Part shown: positions 1-4,944 of the stretch, piece after piece
How the letters are laid out: each line of letters starts with the position of its first letter
How positions within the stretch are numbered: position 1 is the stretch's first letter
NCBI GenBank assembly: GCA_011620825.1
Contig: WOYN01000154.1
Span: forward strand, 1-5,075
DNA length: 5,075 nt
Reading direction: 5' to 3'
DNA from: Candidatus Methanomethylophilaceae archaeon
GTDB lineage: Archaea; Thermoplasmatota; Thermoplasmata; Methanomassiliicoccales; Methanomethylophilaceae
Notes under the pieces: generated by a model
The model's database searches: none
The model's input: the letters and a program-made list of their open reading frames with translations, nothing else
Told to the model about the DNA's origin: nothing
Program-made: the position numbers and the translations under genes

Positions 1-55
1 GGGATGCACTCTACAGAACTGACCTGATCCCCGTATAGCTTGATTGGTTACGGTG

Positions 56-74
56 CTATATAAATATTTGTAAA
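56..74 (-). promoter_or_regulatory. Leftward archaeal promoter (BRE/TATA) for an off-window gene
   Basis: Read on the minus strand, this stretch gives ACAAA followed by TATTTATATAG, a very good match to an archaeal BRE plus TATA box. With its centre near 61, transcription would start around 33-36 and run left out of the window. It lies beyond the terminator-like hairpin of the coiled-coil gene, so it should drive a separate unit. What that unit is cannot be seen, because only about 35 transcribed bases remain. The plus-strand reading has no gene placed to use it. Confidence 0.55.
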
Positions 75-114
75 AATACAATAAATGGTTTTTATTGCCT
101 GCGGACATCCGCAG
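72..114 (-). terminator. Hairpin plus T-rich tail ending the coiled-coil gene
   Basis: Positions 99-105 (CTGCGGA) and 108-114 (TCCGCAG) form a perfect 7-bp inverted repeat with a 2-nt spacer, starting 10 nt past the stop codon of the minus-strand coiled-coil gene. Farther along that strand, positions 85-72 read TTTATTGTATTTTT. Archaeal RNA polymerase stops mainly at T-rich stretches, so the T-rich part may matter more than the hairpin. The tail is 14 nt beyond the stem rather than directly attached, so this is not a standard bacterial intrinsic terminator. Confidence 0.5.
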
Positions 115-124
115 ACATATGGTT

Positions 125-1156
125 TCAGAGGTAGCCAGATCTCTGGAGGGCCATGAGGTCCTCTGTGCTGAGCTTGTCCCCGTTCTTGAACCGCTCGAAG
201 ATTTCCTTGGCCTCTTTCTTATTATCGGCTTCGACTTTCTTCTTACGGGCATTGGATTTACGGTTTCTGATGCCGGATGCTTCCCTATCGGTGTCCTGTA
301 TGGACCTCACGAGCTCGATGTGCATCCTGTGCTCTTCGTCGCCAAGGCGCTTGTACTCCACCAGCTTGGCCTGGGCCGCATCGGCCTCCTTTCTGAGCCT
401 GTCAGCCTGATCGTACAGTGCGATCATCCTTTCGTGGGCGGACTGTGCGAGATCGGCATTCTTTGACATTTCGGTGTGGAAGCTCTCGGCAGTTGCCTTG
501 GCCTCCCTGAACATGGTCTGTATCTCTCTGTACTCTGCATTATGCTCGGTAGACGATTCCATCTCAGACTCGCGTTCGTCTATCTGTTTGGCCAACTGCG
601 AGATAAGCTTGACCAACTTGTCATCGGCTGCTTTCGTGAGCACGCCGGTCTGCTGTTCAAGTTCCATCCTTCTGAGGTTTCTCTTCATCTCTTCTAGCGA
701 CGGTCCGGATTTTTCCTTGTCTTCAGGTTTCTCTGGCCTCAGTTCTGTCAGTTTTCTTTTGAGTTCAGATACTTTAACGTTCCACTCGTCCCTCTGAGCC
801 TTGGCTTCCCTGACCAGCGTGTTGAACTGATCGCGTTCGTCCCTGCACTTTCCCGCGTCGGTGACCAGCTCCCTGACCTGGGAGTTGAGAGCGTCCCTCT
901 TGGACTTCCACTCTTTGGTCATGGCATGGTATTCGTCCCTGAGCTTCCTGTGCTTGTCGGCATCGTTGTTCACAATGCTACGCTTCTCCTCGAGGGTCTC
1001 GAGCCTTTTCGCAGACTCCTTCTCATCCTCATCCGTAATCTGCACTTCCGTCTCTTCGGTCACGACATCTTCCAAAACATCGTCTTCGACCTTTTCGACT
1101 TCTTCTTGCTGAACTTCTTCAGAATTCTGCTGAACTTCCACATCAACCTCTTTCAT
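125..1156 (-). CDS. Archaeal coiled-coil protein, COG1340-like, function unknown
   Basis: This encodes a 343-residue soluble protein that is almost wholly charged helix. Residues 1-50 form a very acidic, Glu/Val-rich tail. Coiled coil then runs from about 50 to 315, broken near 141-152 by a Pro/Lys/Glu-rich hinge (PEKPEDKEKSGPS). Residues 156-190 contain LRRMELEQQTGVLTKAADDK, resembling the central L-E-x-x-x-Q-T-x-x-L element of the archaeal COG1340 family, which is distantly like yeast BFR1. The C-terminus (FKNGDKLSTEDLMALQ, 323-338) is a typical ending for this family in methanogens, where members are often mislabelled 'phosphoserine phosphatase'. No phosphatase motif is present. There is no signal peptide, membrane span or catalytic motif. 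An in-frame GTG at 1231 is 25 codons longer but overlaps the TATA box, so the ATG at 1156 is preferred. It is transcribed divergently from purB. A scaffold or RNA/ribosome-associated role is possible, but that is only inferred. Confidence 0.85.
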   Translation of the reverse strand: MKEVDVEVQQNSEEVQQEEVEKVEDDVLEDVVTEETEVQITDEDEKESAKRLETLEEKRSIVNNDADKHRKLRDEYHAMTKEWKSKRDALNSQVRELVTDAGKCRDERDQFNTLVREAKAQRDEWNVKVSELKRKLTELRPEKPEDKEKSGPSLEEMKRNLRRMELEQQTGVLTKAADDKLVKLISQLAKQIDERESEMESSTEHNAEYREIQTMFREAKATAESFHTEMSKNADLAQSAHERMIALYDQADRLRKEADAAQAKLVEYKRLGDEEHRMHIELVRSIQDTDREASGIRNRKSNARKKKVEADNKKEAKEIFERFKNGDKLSTEDLMALQRSGYL

Positions 1157-1178
1157 AAATCCACACTCGTGTTCGACC

Positions 1179-1200
1179 GACCATGAGCAAAAGCATGGTC
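1179..1200. repeat. Inverted repeat in the coiled-coil gene leader
   Basis: GACCATG (1179-1185) and CATGGTC (1194-1200) form a perfect 7-bp inverted repeat around an 8-nt spacer. From the TATA box near 1235, transcription on the minus strand should start near 1209, which puts the repeat about 9-30 nt into the roughly 50-nt leader. It could be a repressor operator just downstream of the start, or an RNA hairpin in the 5' UTR. No known regulator site is recognised. Confidence 0.4.
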
Positions 1201-1230
1201 CACTTACGTTTTGCGCTATGAAACAATTCA

Positions 1231-1246
1231 CTTATAAGATTTTCTC
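1231..1246 (-). promoter_or_regulatory. Promoter (BRE/TATA) of the coiled-coil gene
   Basis: On the minus strand the sequence is GAGAAAATCTTATAAG: an A-rich BRE followed by the TATA element CTTATAAG. A start about 26 nt downstream, near 1209, leaves a leader of about 50 nt before the ATG at 1156. The element rules out the longer GTG start at 1231, which lies inside it. Confidence 0.55.
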
Positions 1247-1307
1247 TAGATATCACTACAAGTGCCCTCGTTAGGGCGGAACGCATGCCAGAAACAATAC
1301 TTAATCA

Positions 1308-1319
1308 GTTATAAATAAT
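1308..1319 (+). promoter_or_regulatory. purB promoter, TATA box
   Basis: GTTATAAATAAT is a clear archaeal TATA box. Its centre near 1313 lies about 24 nt ahead of the ATG at 1337, so the transcript should begin at or within a few bases of the start codon. No Shine-Dalgarno sequence precedes the ATG (the upstream bases are CACACAC-type), which agrees with a leaderless mRNA. Confidence 0.65.
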
Positions 1320-1336
1320 GAGATTCACTCACACAC

Positions 1337-2710
1337 ATGATTCACATGAAGGAACTATGCCCTCTGGACTACAGATACGGCCGCGAGGATATGAAGTCCA
1401 TATTCTACGAGGACAGCCGTCTTCAGTACCAGATGGATGTGGAGTCTGCTCTCGCCAGGGCTCACGCATCCCTCGGCACGATCGACAAAGAGGATGCTGA
1501 CGAGATCGCCAGGATCGCCAACCTCGATTTTGTGAGACCGGAAAGGGTCAAGGAGATCGAGAAGGAGACAAGACACGACGTGATGGCAATGATCAAGGCC
1601 ATGACGGAACAGTGCTCCGGCAACGCTGGCAAGTACGTTCATTTAGGAGCCACATCCAATGATATCGTTGACACGGCTACGGCACTTCAGATCAAGGCCG
1701 CACTCGATATCATCGACGAAGACGTGGATTCACTGATCTATACGTTTGCGAAGCTGGCCAAAAGGGAGAGAGACACCCTCGAGATAGGCAGGACTCACGC
1801 TCAGTTTGCCGTTCCAATAACATTCGGATTCAAGATCTCCGGCTATATAGCGGAGATGCTCAGACACAAGGACAGGCTCAAGGAGATAAGGCCCCGTGCA
1901 TGCGCCGGGAAGATGGCGGGCGCCGTCGGAACCGGTGCGGCCATGGGAAAGAACTTCTTCAAGGTCCAGGAAGCCGTGATGATGGACCTCGGCCTGGAAT
2001 ACGAGCCCGCCGCCACACAGGTCGTCGGACGCGACAGATATACCGAGCTGATTTGTCTGATGGCCAACATCGCCACTTCGCTGGAGCGTTACTGCACAGA
2101 GATCAGAAACCTCCAGAGGTCGGAGATCGGCGAAGCATCCGAGGCCTTCGACGAGACGAAACAGGTCGGAAGCTCGACCATGGCACATAAACGCAACCCC
2201 ATAAACTCCGAGAACGTCTGCGGACTCGCGAGGGTTTTGCGCGGTTTCGTCACCCCGACTTTCGAATGCCAGGTCCTATGGCATGAGAGGGACCTGTCGA
2301 ACTCCTCCGCCGAGAGGTTCACTATACCGCACGTTTTTGCGCTTATAGACGAGATGCTGAAAAAGACAGACTACATATTCGGCGGTCTGACCGTCCATTC
2401 GGACATGATGCTCCGCAACATAGAGTCTTCCAAGGGGCTTGTGATGGCGGAGCCCGTCATGATGAAACTGACCGAGAAGGGGATCGGCAGGCAGGACGCC
2501 CACGAGATCATCCGCGAGGCGTCCATGGTCGCCGTAGACCGCGACCGCCAGCTCCGCGACGTGCTCCTGGAGACCGAAGAGCTCAAGGGCGTACTGACCG
2601 CTGAAGAGATCAAGGCCGTGATGGACCCGAGCAGCTATACGGGGGGCTCCGGAGAGATCACCGACCGCATGGTCGCCGCCGCGGAGAAGGCCTTGGGGAG
2701 AAGGGTGTGA
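1337..2710 (+). CDS. purB: Adenylosuccinate lyase
   Basis: This cytosolic homotetrameric enzyme releases fumarate twice in purine synthesis: SAICAR to AICAR, and adenylosuccinate to AMP. The 457 residues match the usual length of about 450. The fold of the fumarase/aspartase superfamily is recognisable from its motifs in order: TRHDVMAMIK (78-87, with His80), HLGATSNDIVDTA (102-114), GRTHAQFAVPITFG (151-164, with the general-acid His154), and the superfamily signature GSSTMAHKRNPI (278-289), whose serine pair S279/S280 sits in the flexible catalytic loop. The signature has Ala283 where many bacterial enzymes have Pro. The C-terminal helical domain covers about 360-457. The start at 1337 fits a leaderless transcript; the ATG at 1346 is a possible alternative three codons later. 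The downstream small membrane-protein gene begins 2 bp after the stop and is probably co-transcribed. Codon use is GC-rich and typical of a resident gene. No truncation or missing key residue is seen. Confidence 0.97.
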   Translation: MIHMKELCPLDYRYGREDMKSIFYEDSRLQYQMDVESALARAHASLGTIDKEDADEIARIANLDFVRPERVKEIEKETRHDVMAMIKAMTEQCSGNAGKYVHLGATSNDIVDTATALQIKAALDIIDEDVDSLIYTFAKLAKRERDTLEIGRTHAQFAVPITFGFKISGYIAEMLRHKDRLKEIRPRACAGKMAGAVGTGAAMGKNFFKVQEAVMMDLGLEYEPAATQVVGRDRYTELICLMANIATSLERYCTEIRNLQRSEIGEASEAFDETKQVGSSTMAHKRNPINSENVCGLARVLRGFVTPTFECQVLWHERDLSNSSAERFTIPHVFALIDEMLKKTDYIFGGLTVHSDMMLRNIESSKGLVMAEPVMMKLTEKGIGRQDAHEIIREASMVAVDRDRQLRDVLLETEELKGVLTAEEIKAVMDPSSYTGGSGEITDRMVAAAEKALGRRV

Positions 2711-2712
2711 CT

Positions 2713-2883
2713 ATGGTAGATCGCAGCTCCAGACTCAAACAGGCCACGGTGTTCGGTCTCATCGTCGGAGCCGTGGTGTTCTCCATATTCTATTATCTCG
2801 ACCCGTCGCTCAAGTACCTCCTGTTCGTACCTTTCGGAGGTCTGATCGGATGGGGCACCTTGTACGTTGACAAGGGAGAATGA
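2713..2883 (+). CDS. Small two-helix membrane protein downstream of purB
   Basis: A 56-residue ORF starts with ATG 2 bp after the purB stop and ends in TGA at 2881-2883. The N-terminus is short and basic (R4, R7, K9). Two hydrophobic segments follow, about 11-29 (ATVFGLIVGAVVFSIFYYL) and 35-52 (ending GGLIGWGTLYV), separated by a short turn (DPSLK), with a polar tail DKGE. By the positive-inside rule both ends would face the cytoplasm. The spacing implies translation coupled to purB; a weak GGTG lies upstream. GC-rich third positions like those of purB support real coding. No family is recognised and no function is proposed. Confidence 0.7.
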   Translation: MVDRSSRLKQATVFGLIVGAVVFSIFYYLDPSLKYLLFVPFGGLIGWGTLYVDKGE

Positions 2884-3291
2884 TCATAGCCTCTTCCCGG
2901 CATGGTCCCCGGGCGTGATGTAGAAAACGTCTTCCACCGTCAGCTTGAGCAGCGTCTTGGCGGGATATGTCTCCTTTCTCTCATGTGCCAGTGCAACGGC
3001 CTGTTCGTAATCTCTGCCGGAGTCCTCTATCTTCACAGAGCACTTGACCTGATAGCTTTCTTTGACGCCGTCATGCCAGATGTAGAAAGAAGCCATAGGA
3101 TTCTCGCGAACGTTCTTCAGGGTCTTGTCCATGTAGTTGTCGATGACCCATATGTTCCCGTCAGGCCCTTCAGAAAGAAAACCGACGGGCACCACATTCG
3201 GGACGCCGTCTTTGGATGAAGTCGCCAGGGCGTAGATCTTCTGCCCTTCCATCGCACTCTGAACTTCCGAGCTCAGTCCTCTTATCGTCAT
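2884..3291 (-). CDS. PNPOx-like FMN-binding split-barrel protein
   Basis: This 135-residue protein resembles the pyridoxamine 5'-phosphate oxidase-like family (Putative_PNPOx, split beta-barrel), whose members usually bind FMN or F420 in a homodimer. Visible family traits are the N-terminal strand IYALATSSKDGVPNVVPVGF (19-38), the central WVIDNYMDKTLKNVRENP (48-65) and ASFYIW (67-72). True PdxH enzymes are longer, about 200 residues or more, with a C-terminal substrate-binding region absent here, so it should not be called pdxH. The actual substrate is unknown; small redox or flavin-handling roles are typical. The ATG at 3289-3291 has no Shine-Dalgarno sequence and lies about 28 nt from a TATA-like centre, so it may be leaderless. 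Its stop abuts that of the convergent small membrane-protein gene. A radical SAM gene lies 39 bp upstream on the same strand. Confidence 0.88.
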   Translation of the reverse strand: MTIRGLSSEVQSAMEGQKIYALATSSKDGVPNVVPVGFLSEGPDGNIWVIDNYMDKTLKNVRENPMASFYIWHDGVKESYQVKCSVKIEDSGRDYEQAVALAHERKETYPAKTLLKLTVEDVFYITPGDHAGKRL

Positions 3292-3308
3292 GAACGCGTA
3301 TCGCCCGT

Positions 3309-3329
3309 CTGACGTAAATATTTCGTCAG
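3309..3329 (-). promoter_or_regulatory. Near-palindrome with central TATA-like element before the PNPOx gene
   Basis: CTGACG (3309-3314) and CGTCAG (3324-3329) are perfect inverted arms. Inside them AAA-TA-TTT continues the symmetry, leaving one unpaired T at 3315. On the minus strand the core reads CGAAATATTTACG, a BRE/TATA-like element centred near 3319, about 28 nt before the ATG at 3291. It could be a promoter whose TATA box is embedded in an operator. It could also be a hairpin ending the radical SAM transcript, since it starts 1 nt after that stop codon, but no T-tract follows it. Confidence 0.45.
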
Positions 3330-3330
3330 T

Positions 3331-4128
3331 TCACGGCCGATATGCGGGGATGCCGTCGTCAGCCTTGGTTACGACGCCTCTGGTGGCTTGGGTCCCCAGT
3401 ATTACTTCGACGTCGAAACGGTCGTCGCTCCTGTCAAGGGATATAGCCTCCTCCGGAGAGAGATGCGAATAGTACGTACCGGGGATGTGGTTGCAGGCGG
3501 CTTCGCATGCATCCTCCATCTGTTCCAGCGTGGGCCTCGGATAAGGCTGTCCAGGGACGGGTATGTACCCCATGATGTGGAATTTAGTCACTCCGATGGA
3601 GAACAGGTACTCGGCGGCCGCCTCTATCTGGTCGACGTCGACGCAGCCGGGGATATATATCATGTTCGTGGCCACGTCCATCCCGCGTTCGACGGCGGAC
3701 CTGACCTCGCCGTATATCTTCGCCTTGGGTATGCCGGTGAGGAGCAGATGGCAGTCTTCGTACCAGGCTTTCAAGCCGACGTTCGCGGCGTCGATGTTCT
3801 CCATGGAGAGGTTGGACCCGTTGGTGTGGCCGAGGGATGTGGCGGCGCCCAGAACGTCCTTGCAGAAAGCAAGGAGCCTCGGAAGGTCCTTGGAAACGGT
3901 GGGCTCGCCTCCCATGAAGTTCACGCGGGAGGGGGAGACGGAAAGCAGCGCATCCTCGATCTCCTGCGGTTTGAGGAACCTCTCGGGCCTGGGATACGCT
4001 AAGCCGGGGGTCCCGTTGGGACCGCTGCGGAGCTTGTAGCTGCATATAGGGCAACGGAATGTGCACCCATAATTATGTACCGTCGCAAAATCATGCTTTT
4101 CGTTATAGGTCACATTATAGAACGCCAT
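3331..4128 (-). CDS. Radical SAM protein, PflA-like, substrate unknown
   Basis: This is a 265-residue radical S-adenosylmethionine enzyme. The Fe-S cluster motif is C22-TFR-C26-PI-C29 (CxxxCxxC). It is followed by the SAM-binding GGEPT (73-77), the strand TNGSN (102-106), NMIYIPG (155-161) and FHIMGYIPV (183-191), consistent with a single partial TIM barrel. No SPASM or other extra cysteine cluster is evident at the C-terminus, which distinguishes it from peptide-maturing enzymes. The overall layout recalls the pyruvate formate-lyase activating enzyme type, but the glycyl-radical partner or other substrate cannot be read from the window. A GTG nine codons upstream (4153-4155) would lie only about 8 nt from the TATA centre, before the expected transcript start, so the ATG at 4128 is preferred; AGGA lies just upstream of it. 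The PNPOx-like gene follows after 39 bp on the same strand. Confidence 0.9.
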   Translation of the reverse strand: MAFYNVTYNEKHDFATVHNYGCTFRCPICSYKLRSGPNGTPGLAYPRPERFLKPQEIEDALLSVSPSRVNFMGGEPTVSKDLPRLLAFCKDVLGAATSLGHTNGSNLSMENIDAANVGLKAWYEDCHLLLTGIPKAKIYGEVRSAVERGMDVATNMIYIPGCVDVDQIEAAAEYLFSIGVTKFHIMGYIPVPGQPYPRPTLEQMEDACEAACNHIPGTYYSHLSPEEAISLDRSDDRFDVEVILGTQATRGVVTKADDGIPAYRP

Positions 4129-4156
4129 GCAAATCCTATGTTTAAATGCGGCCACC

Positions 4157-4173
4157 TGTATATAATATTATTA
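4157..4173 (-). promoter_or_regulatory. Promoter of the radical SAM gene
   Basis: On the minus strand the stretch reads TAATAATATTATATACA, with a TATA box (ATTATATAC, 4159-4167) centred near 4163. The start should fall near 4137, leaving a leader of about 9 nt before the ATG at 4128 that contains AGGA. This geometry excludes the upstream GTG as the start. Confidence 0.5.
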
Positions 4174-4253
4174 CCGATTTCAGAATAGTGTTACCCGAAT
4201 AATACATTCTTGCTATCCGTATGCATCAAAAACCAAAACAAACCTTGCTGGTT

Positions 4254-4269
4254 GCAAATGGTTTATATC
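4254..4269 (+). promoter_or_regulatory. tRNA-Ala promoter
   Basis: GCAAA (4254-4258) followed by TTTATATC (4262-4269) resembles an archaeal BRE and TATA box. The centre lies about 29 nt before tRNA position 1, so a 5' leader of only a few bases is expected, as is common for archaeal tRNA genes. Confidence 0.55.
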
Positions 4270-4294
4270 TTACCTCTGGATGACAGTCACTGAT

Positions 4295-4371
4295 GGGCAA
4301 GTAGATCAGCCCGGCAGATCGCTTCGTTCGCAACGAAGAAGCCGCGAGTTCGAATCTCGCCTTGTCCACCA
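4295..4371 (+). tRNA. tRNA-Ala (anticodon CGC), CCA encoded
   Basis: A complete cloverleaf can be folded by hand. The acceptor GGGCAAG (4295-4301) pairs with CTTGTCC (4361-4367). The D stem is GATC/GATC (4304-4307, 4317-4320) with G18G19 in the loop. The anticodon stem is CTTCG/CGAAG (4322-4326, 4334-4338) around TTCGCAA, giving anticodon CGC at 4329-4331, which reads codon GCG. The variable loop is 5 nt, and the T arm is GCGAG-TTCGAAT-CTCGC (4344-4360). The acceptor contains G3:U70, the universal alanine identity pair, with A73, in agreement with the anticodon. CCA is encoded at 4369-4371. There is no intron. U8, A14, A21 and U33 are all in place. The TATA box upstream has proper spacing. 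Confidence 0.97.
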
Positions 4372-4402
4372 TCTTTCTATGACCGGACCGCCGATTAGCG
4401 GG

Positions 4403-4426
4403 CAGAGACGTCGATCGTCCTCTCTG
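4403..4426. repeat. 24-bp imperfect palindrome downstream of the tRNA
   Basis: CAGAGA (4403-4408) and TCTCTG (4421-4426) are perfect arms. The centre CGATCG (4412-4417, extended by G4410/C4419) is also symmetric, so 20 of 24 bases pair and only two opposed positions mismatch. It sits 31 bp past the tRNA end and about 90 bp before the orphan ORF. It may be a protein-binding site, a weak hairpin after the tRNA, or chance. No T-tract follows it. Confidence 0.35.
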
Positions 4427-4486
4427 AATTGCGAGGGTCCTTAATGCTTTTCCCTGCTCCATCATCGTCTTTCCCCCGTTCACGCG

Positions 4487-4498
4487 GATAACATATGG
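4487..4498 (+). promoter_or_regulatory. Weak TATA-like element before the orphan ORF
   Basis: GATAACATATGG has a TATA-like core whose centre is about 24 nt from the ATG at 4518, a spacing that would give a leaderless transcript. The match is poor compared with the other promoters in this window, and no clear BRE is present. Confidence 0.25.
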
Positions 4499-4517
4499 AA
4501 GATACAACACAAATGAA

Positions 4518-4823
4518 ATGAGAACGGAATTATCCGATATGCTGGCAAGGATTCGGAGCCGCGCGATTATTCGTGAAAAAAATGAAACGGTCTACTGCAG
4601 CAGAAAGATCGACTACGACAATTACAAATTGTATCGTTACGGAATACGTGAGGATCTGTCAGAGATACCTTCTGTGGAAATAGTCGATGCCACATCATCG
4701 CTTATCAGAAAAAGGGCTATGACGATCAGGCAGTTAGCCGGTGAAATTGATTATGGAAATCGAATCTGCGGTCGGAAAAAGGCCCTGATTATAGCAGACG
4801 GATATGTTATGGAAAAAAGATAA
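4518..4823 (+). CDS. Hypothetical basic protein, possibly a broken gene
   Basis: This encodes a 101-residue basic protein of unrecognised family, rich in Arg, Lys and Tyr, with no signal peptide, membrane span or motif I can name. The middle (KIDYDNYKLYRYGIREDL, 30-47) looks like mixed alpha/beta. It has two cysteines (27, 84), no obvious helix-turn-helix and no metal site. The DNA is much more AT-rich than purB or the radical SAM gene, with A/T-ending codons common, which suggests recent acquisition or non-coding sequence. No Shine-Dalgarno sequence precedes the ATG; a weak TATA lies about 24 nt upstream. The reading frame ends at a TAA just after a run of six A (4813-4818). One base removed there would join a further 41 codons. 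So it may be an intact small gene, the 5' part of a frameshifted gene, or spurious. Confidence 0.45.
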   Translation: MRTELSDMLARIRSRAIIREKNETVYCSRKIDYDNYKLYRYGIREDLSEIPSVEIVDATSSLIRKRAMTIRQLAGEIDYGNRICGRKKALIIADGYVMEKR

Positions 4824-4944
4824 TGCCCTGTCTCCGAGTGCAAAAATCCCGACCTCATTTATTCACTTGAACCTGAGCTCGACGGAACGTGATGCGAAAC
4901 GACTGTCGTTGCTGAATGCTGGACATAAAGTAAAAGTGTTCTGA
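4804..4944 (+). pseudogene. Possible frameshifted continuation of the orphan ORF
   Basis: In the +1 frame relative to the orphan ORF, an open stretch starts at ATG 4804 and runs 46 codons to TGA at 4942-4944. It reads through NALSPSAKIP and STERDAKRLSLLNAGHKVKVF. If the A6 run at 4813-4818 lost one base, the upstream ORF would continue as MEK-DNALSP..., giving a protein of about 141 residues. Past the TGA the same frame stays open to the window end (44 codons, including KREDQKAIPD and VSRHIRRIKG), so decay with a nonsense codon is also possible. Open runs of this size can arise by chance, and no homology is recognised. Confidence 0.3.

Noticed and set aside
1..33. A minus-strand D-arm-like segment (CAGTTCTGTAGAG) after a well-placed TATA, suggesting a tRNA cut by the window edge
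   Set aside because: Fitting the D arm gives C at position 8, no G18G19 pair and a mismatch in the D stem, and the anticodon is outside the window. The evidence is too weak to call a tRNA.
95..1186. Plus-strand ORFs opposite the coiled-coil gene, rich in Ser, Leu and Phe
   Set aside because: They are antisense shadows of Glu/Lys-rich codons; none has a promoter or a recognisable motif.
1157..1231. Longer GTG start for the coiled-coil protein
   Set aside because: The extra 25 codons overlap the TATA box and the inverted repeat, and the added residues (Cys/Phe-rich) do not resemble the family's start.
3388..4066. Long ORFs overlapping the radical SAM gene in other frames on both strands (up to 204 codons)
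   Set aside because: They are shadows of a GC-rich gene with strong motifs. Their compositions are Arg/Gly- or Pro-rich with no family signature.
4129..4155. Longer GTG start for the radical SAM protein
   Set aside because: It lies only about 8 nt from the TATA centre, before the expected transcript start. The ATG at 4128 has AGGA upstream and leads straight into the radical SAM region.
4226..4510. A 94-codon minus-strand ORF containing KARFELAASSLRTKRSA
   Set aside because: Its centre is the antisense of the tRNA-Ala gene. This FELA..SLRTKRSA pattern is the typical false protein made by translating the complement of a tRNA.
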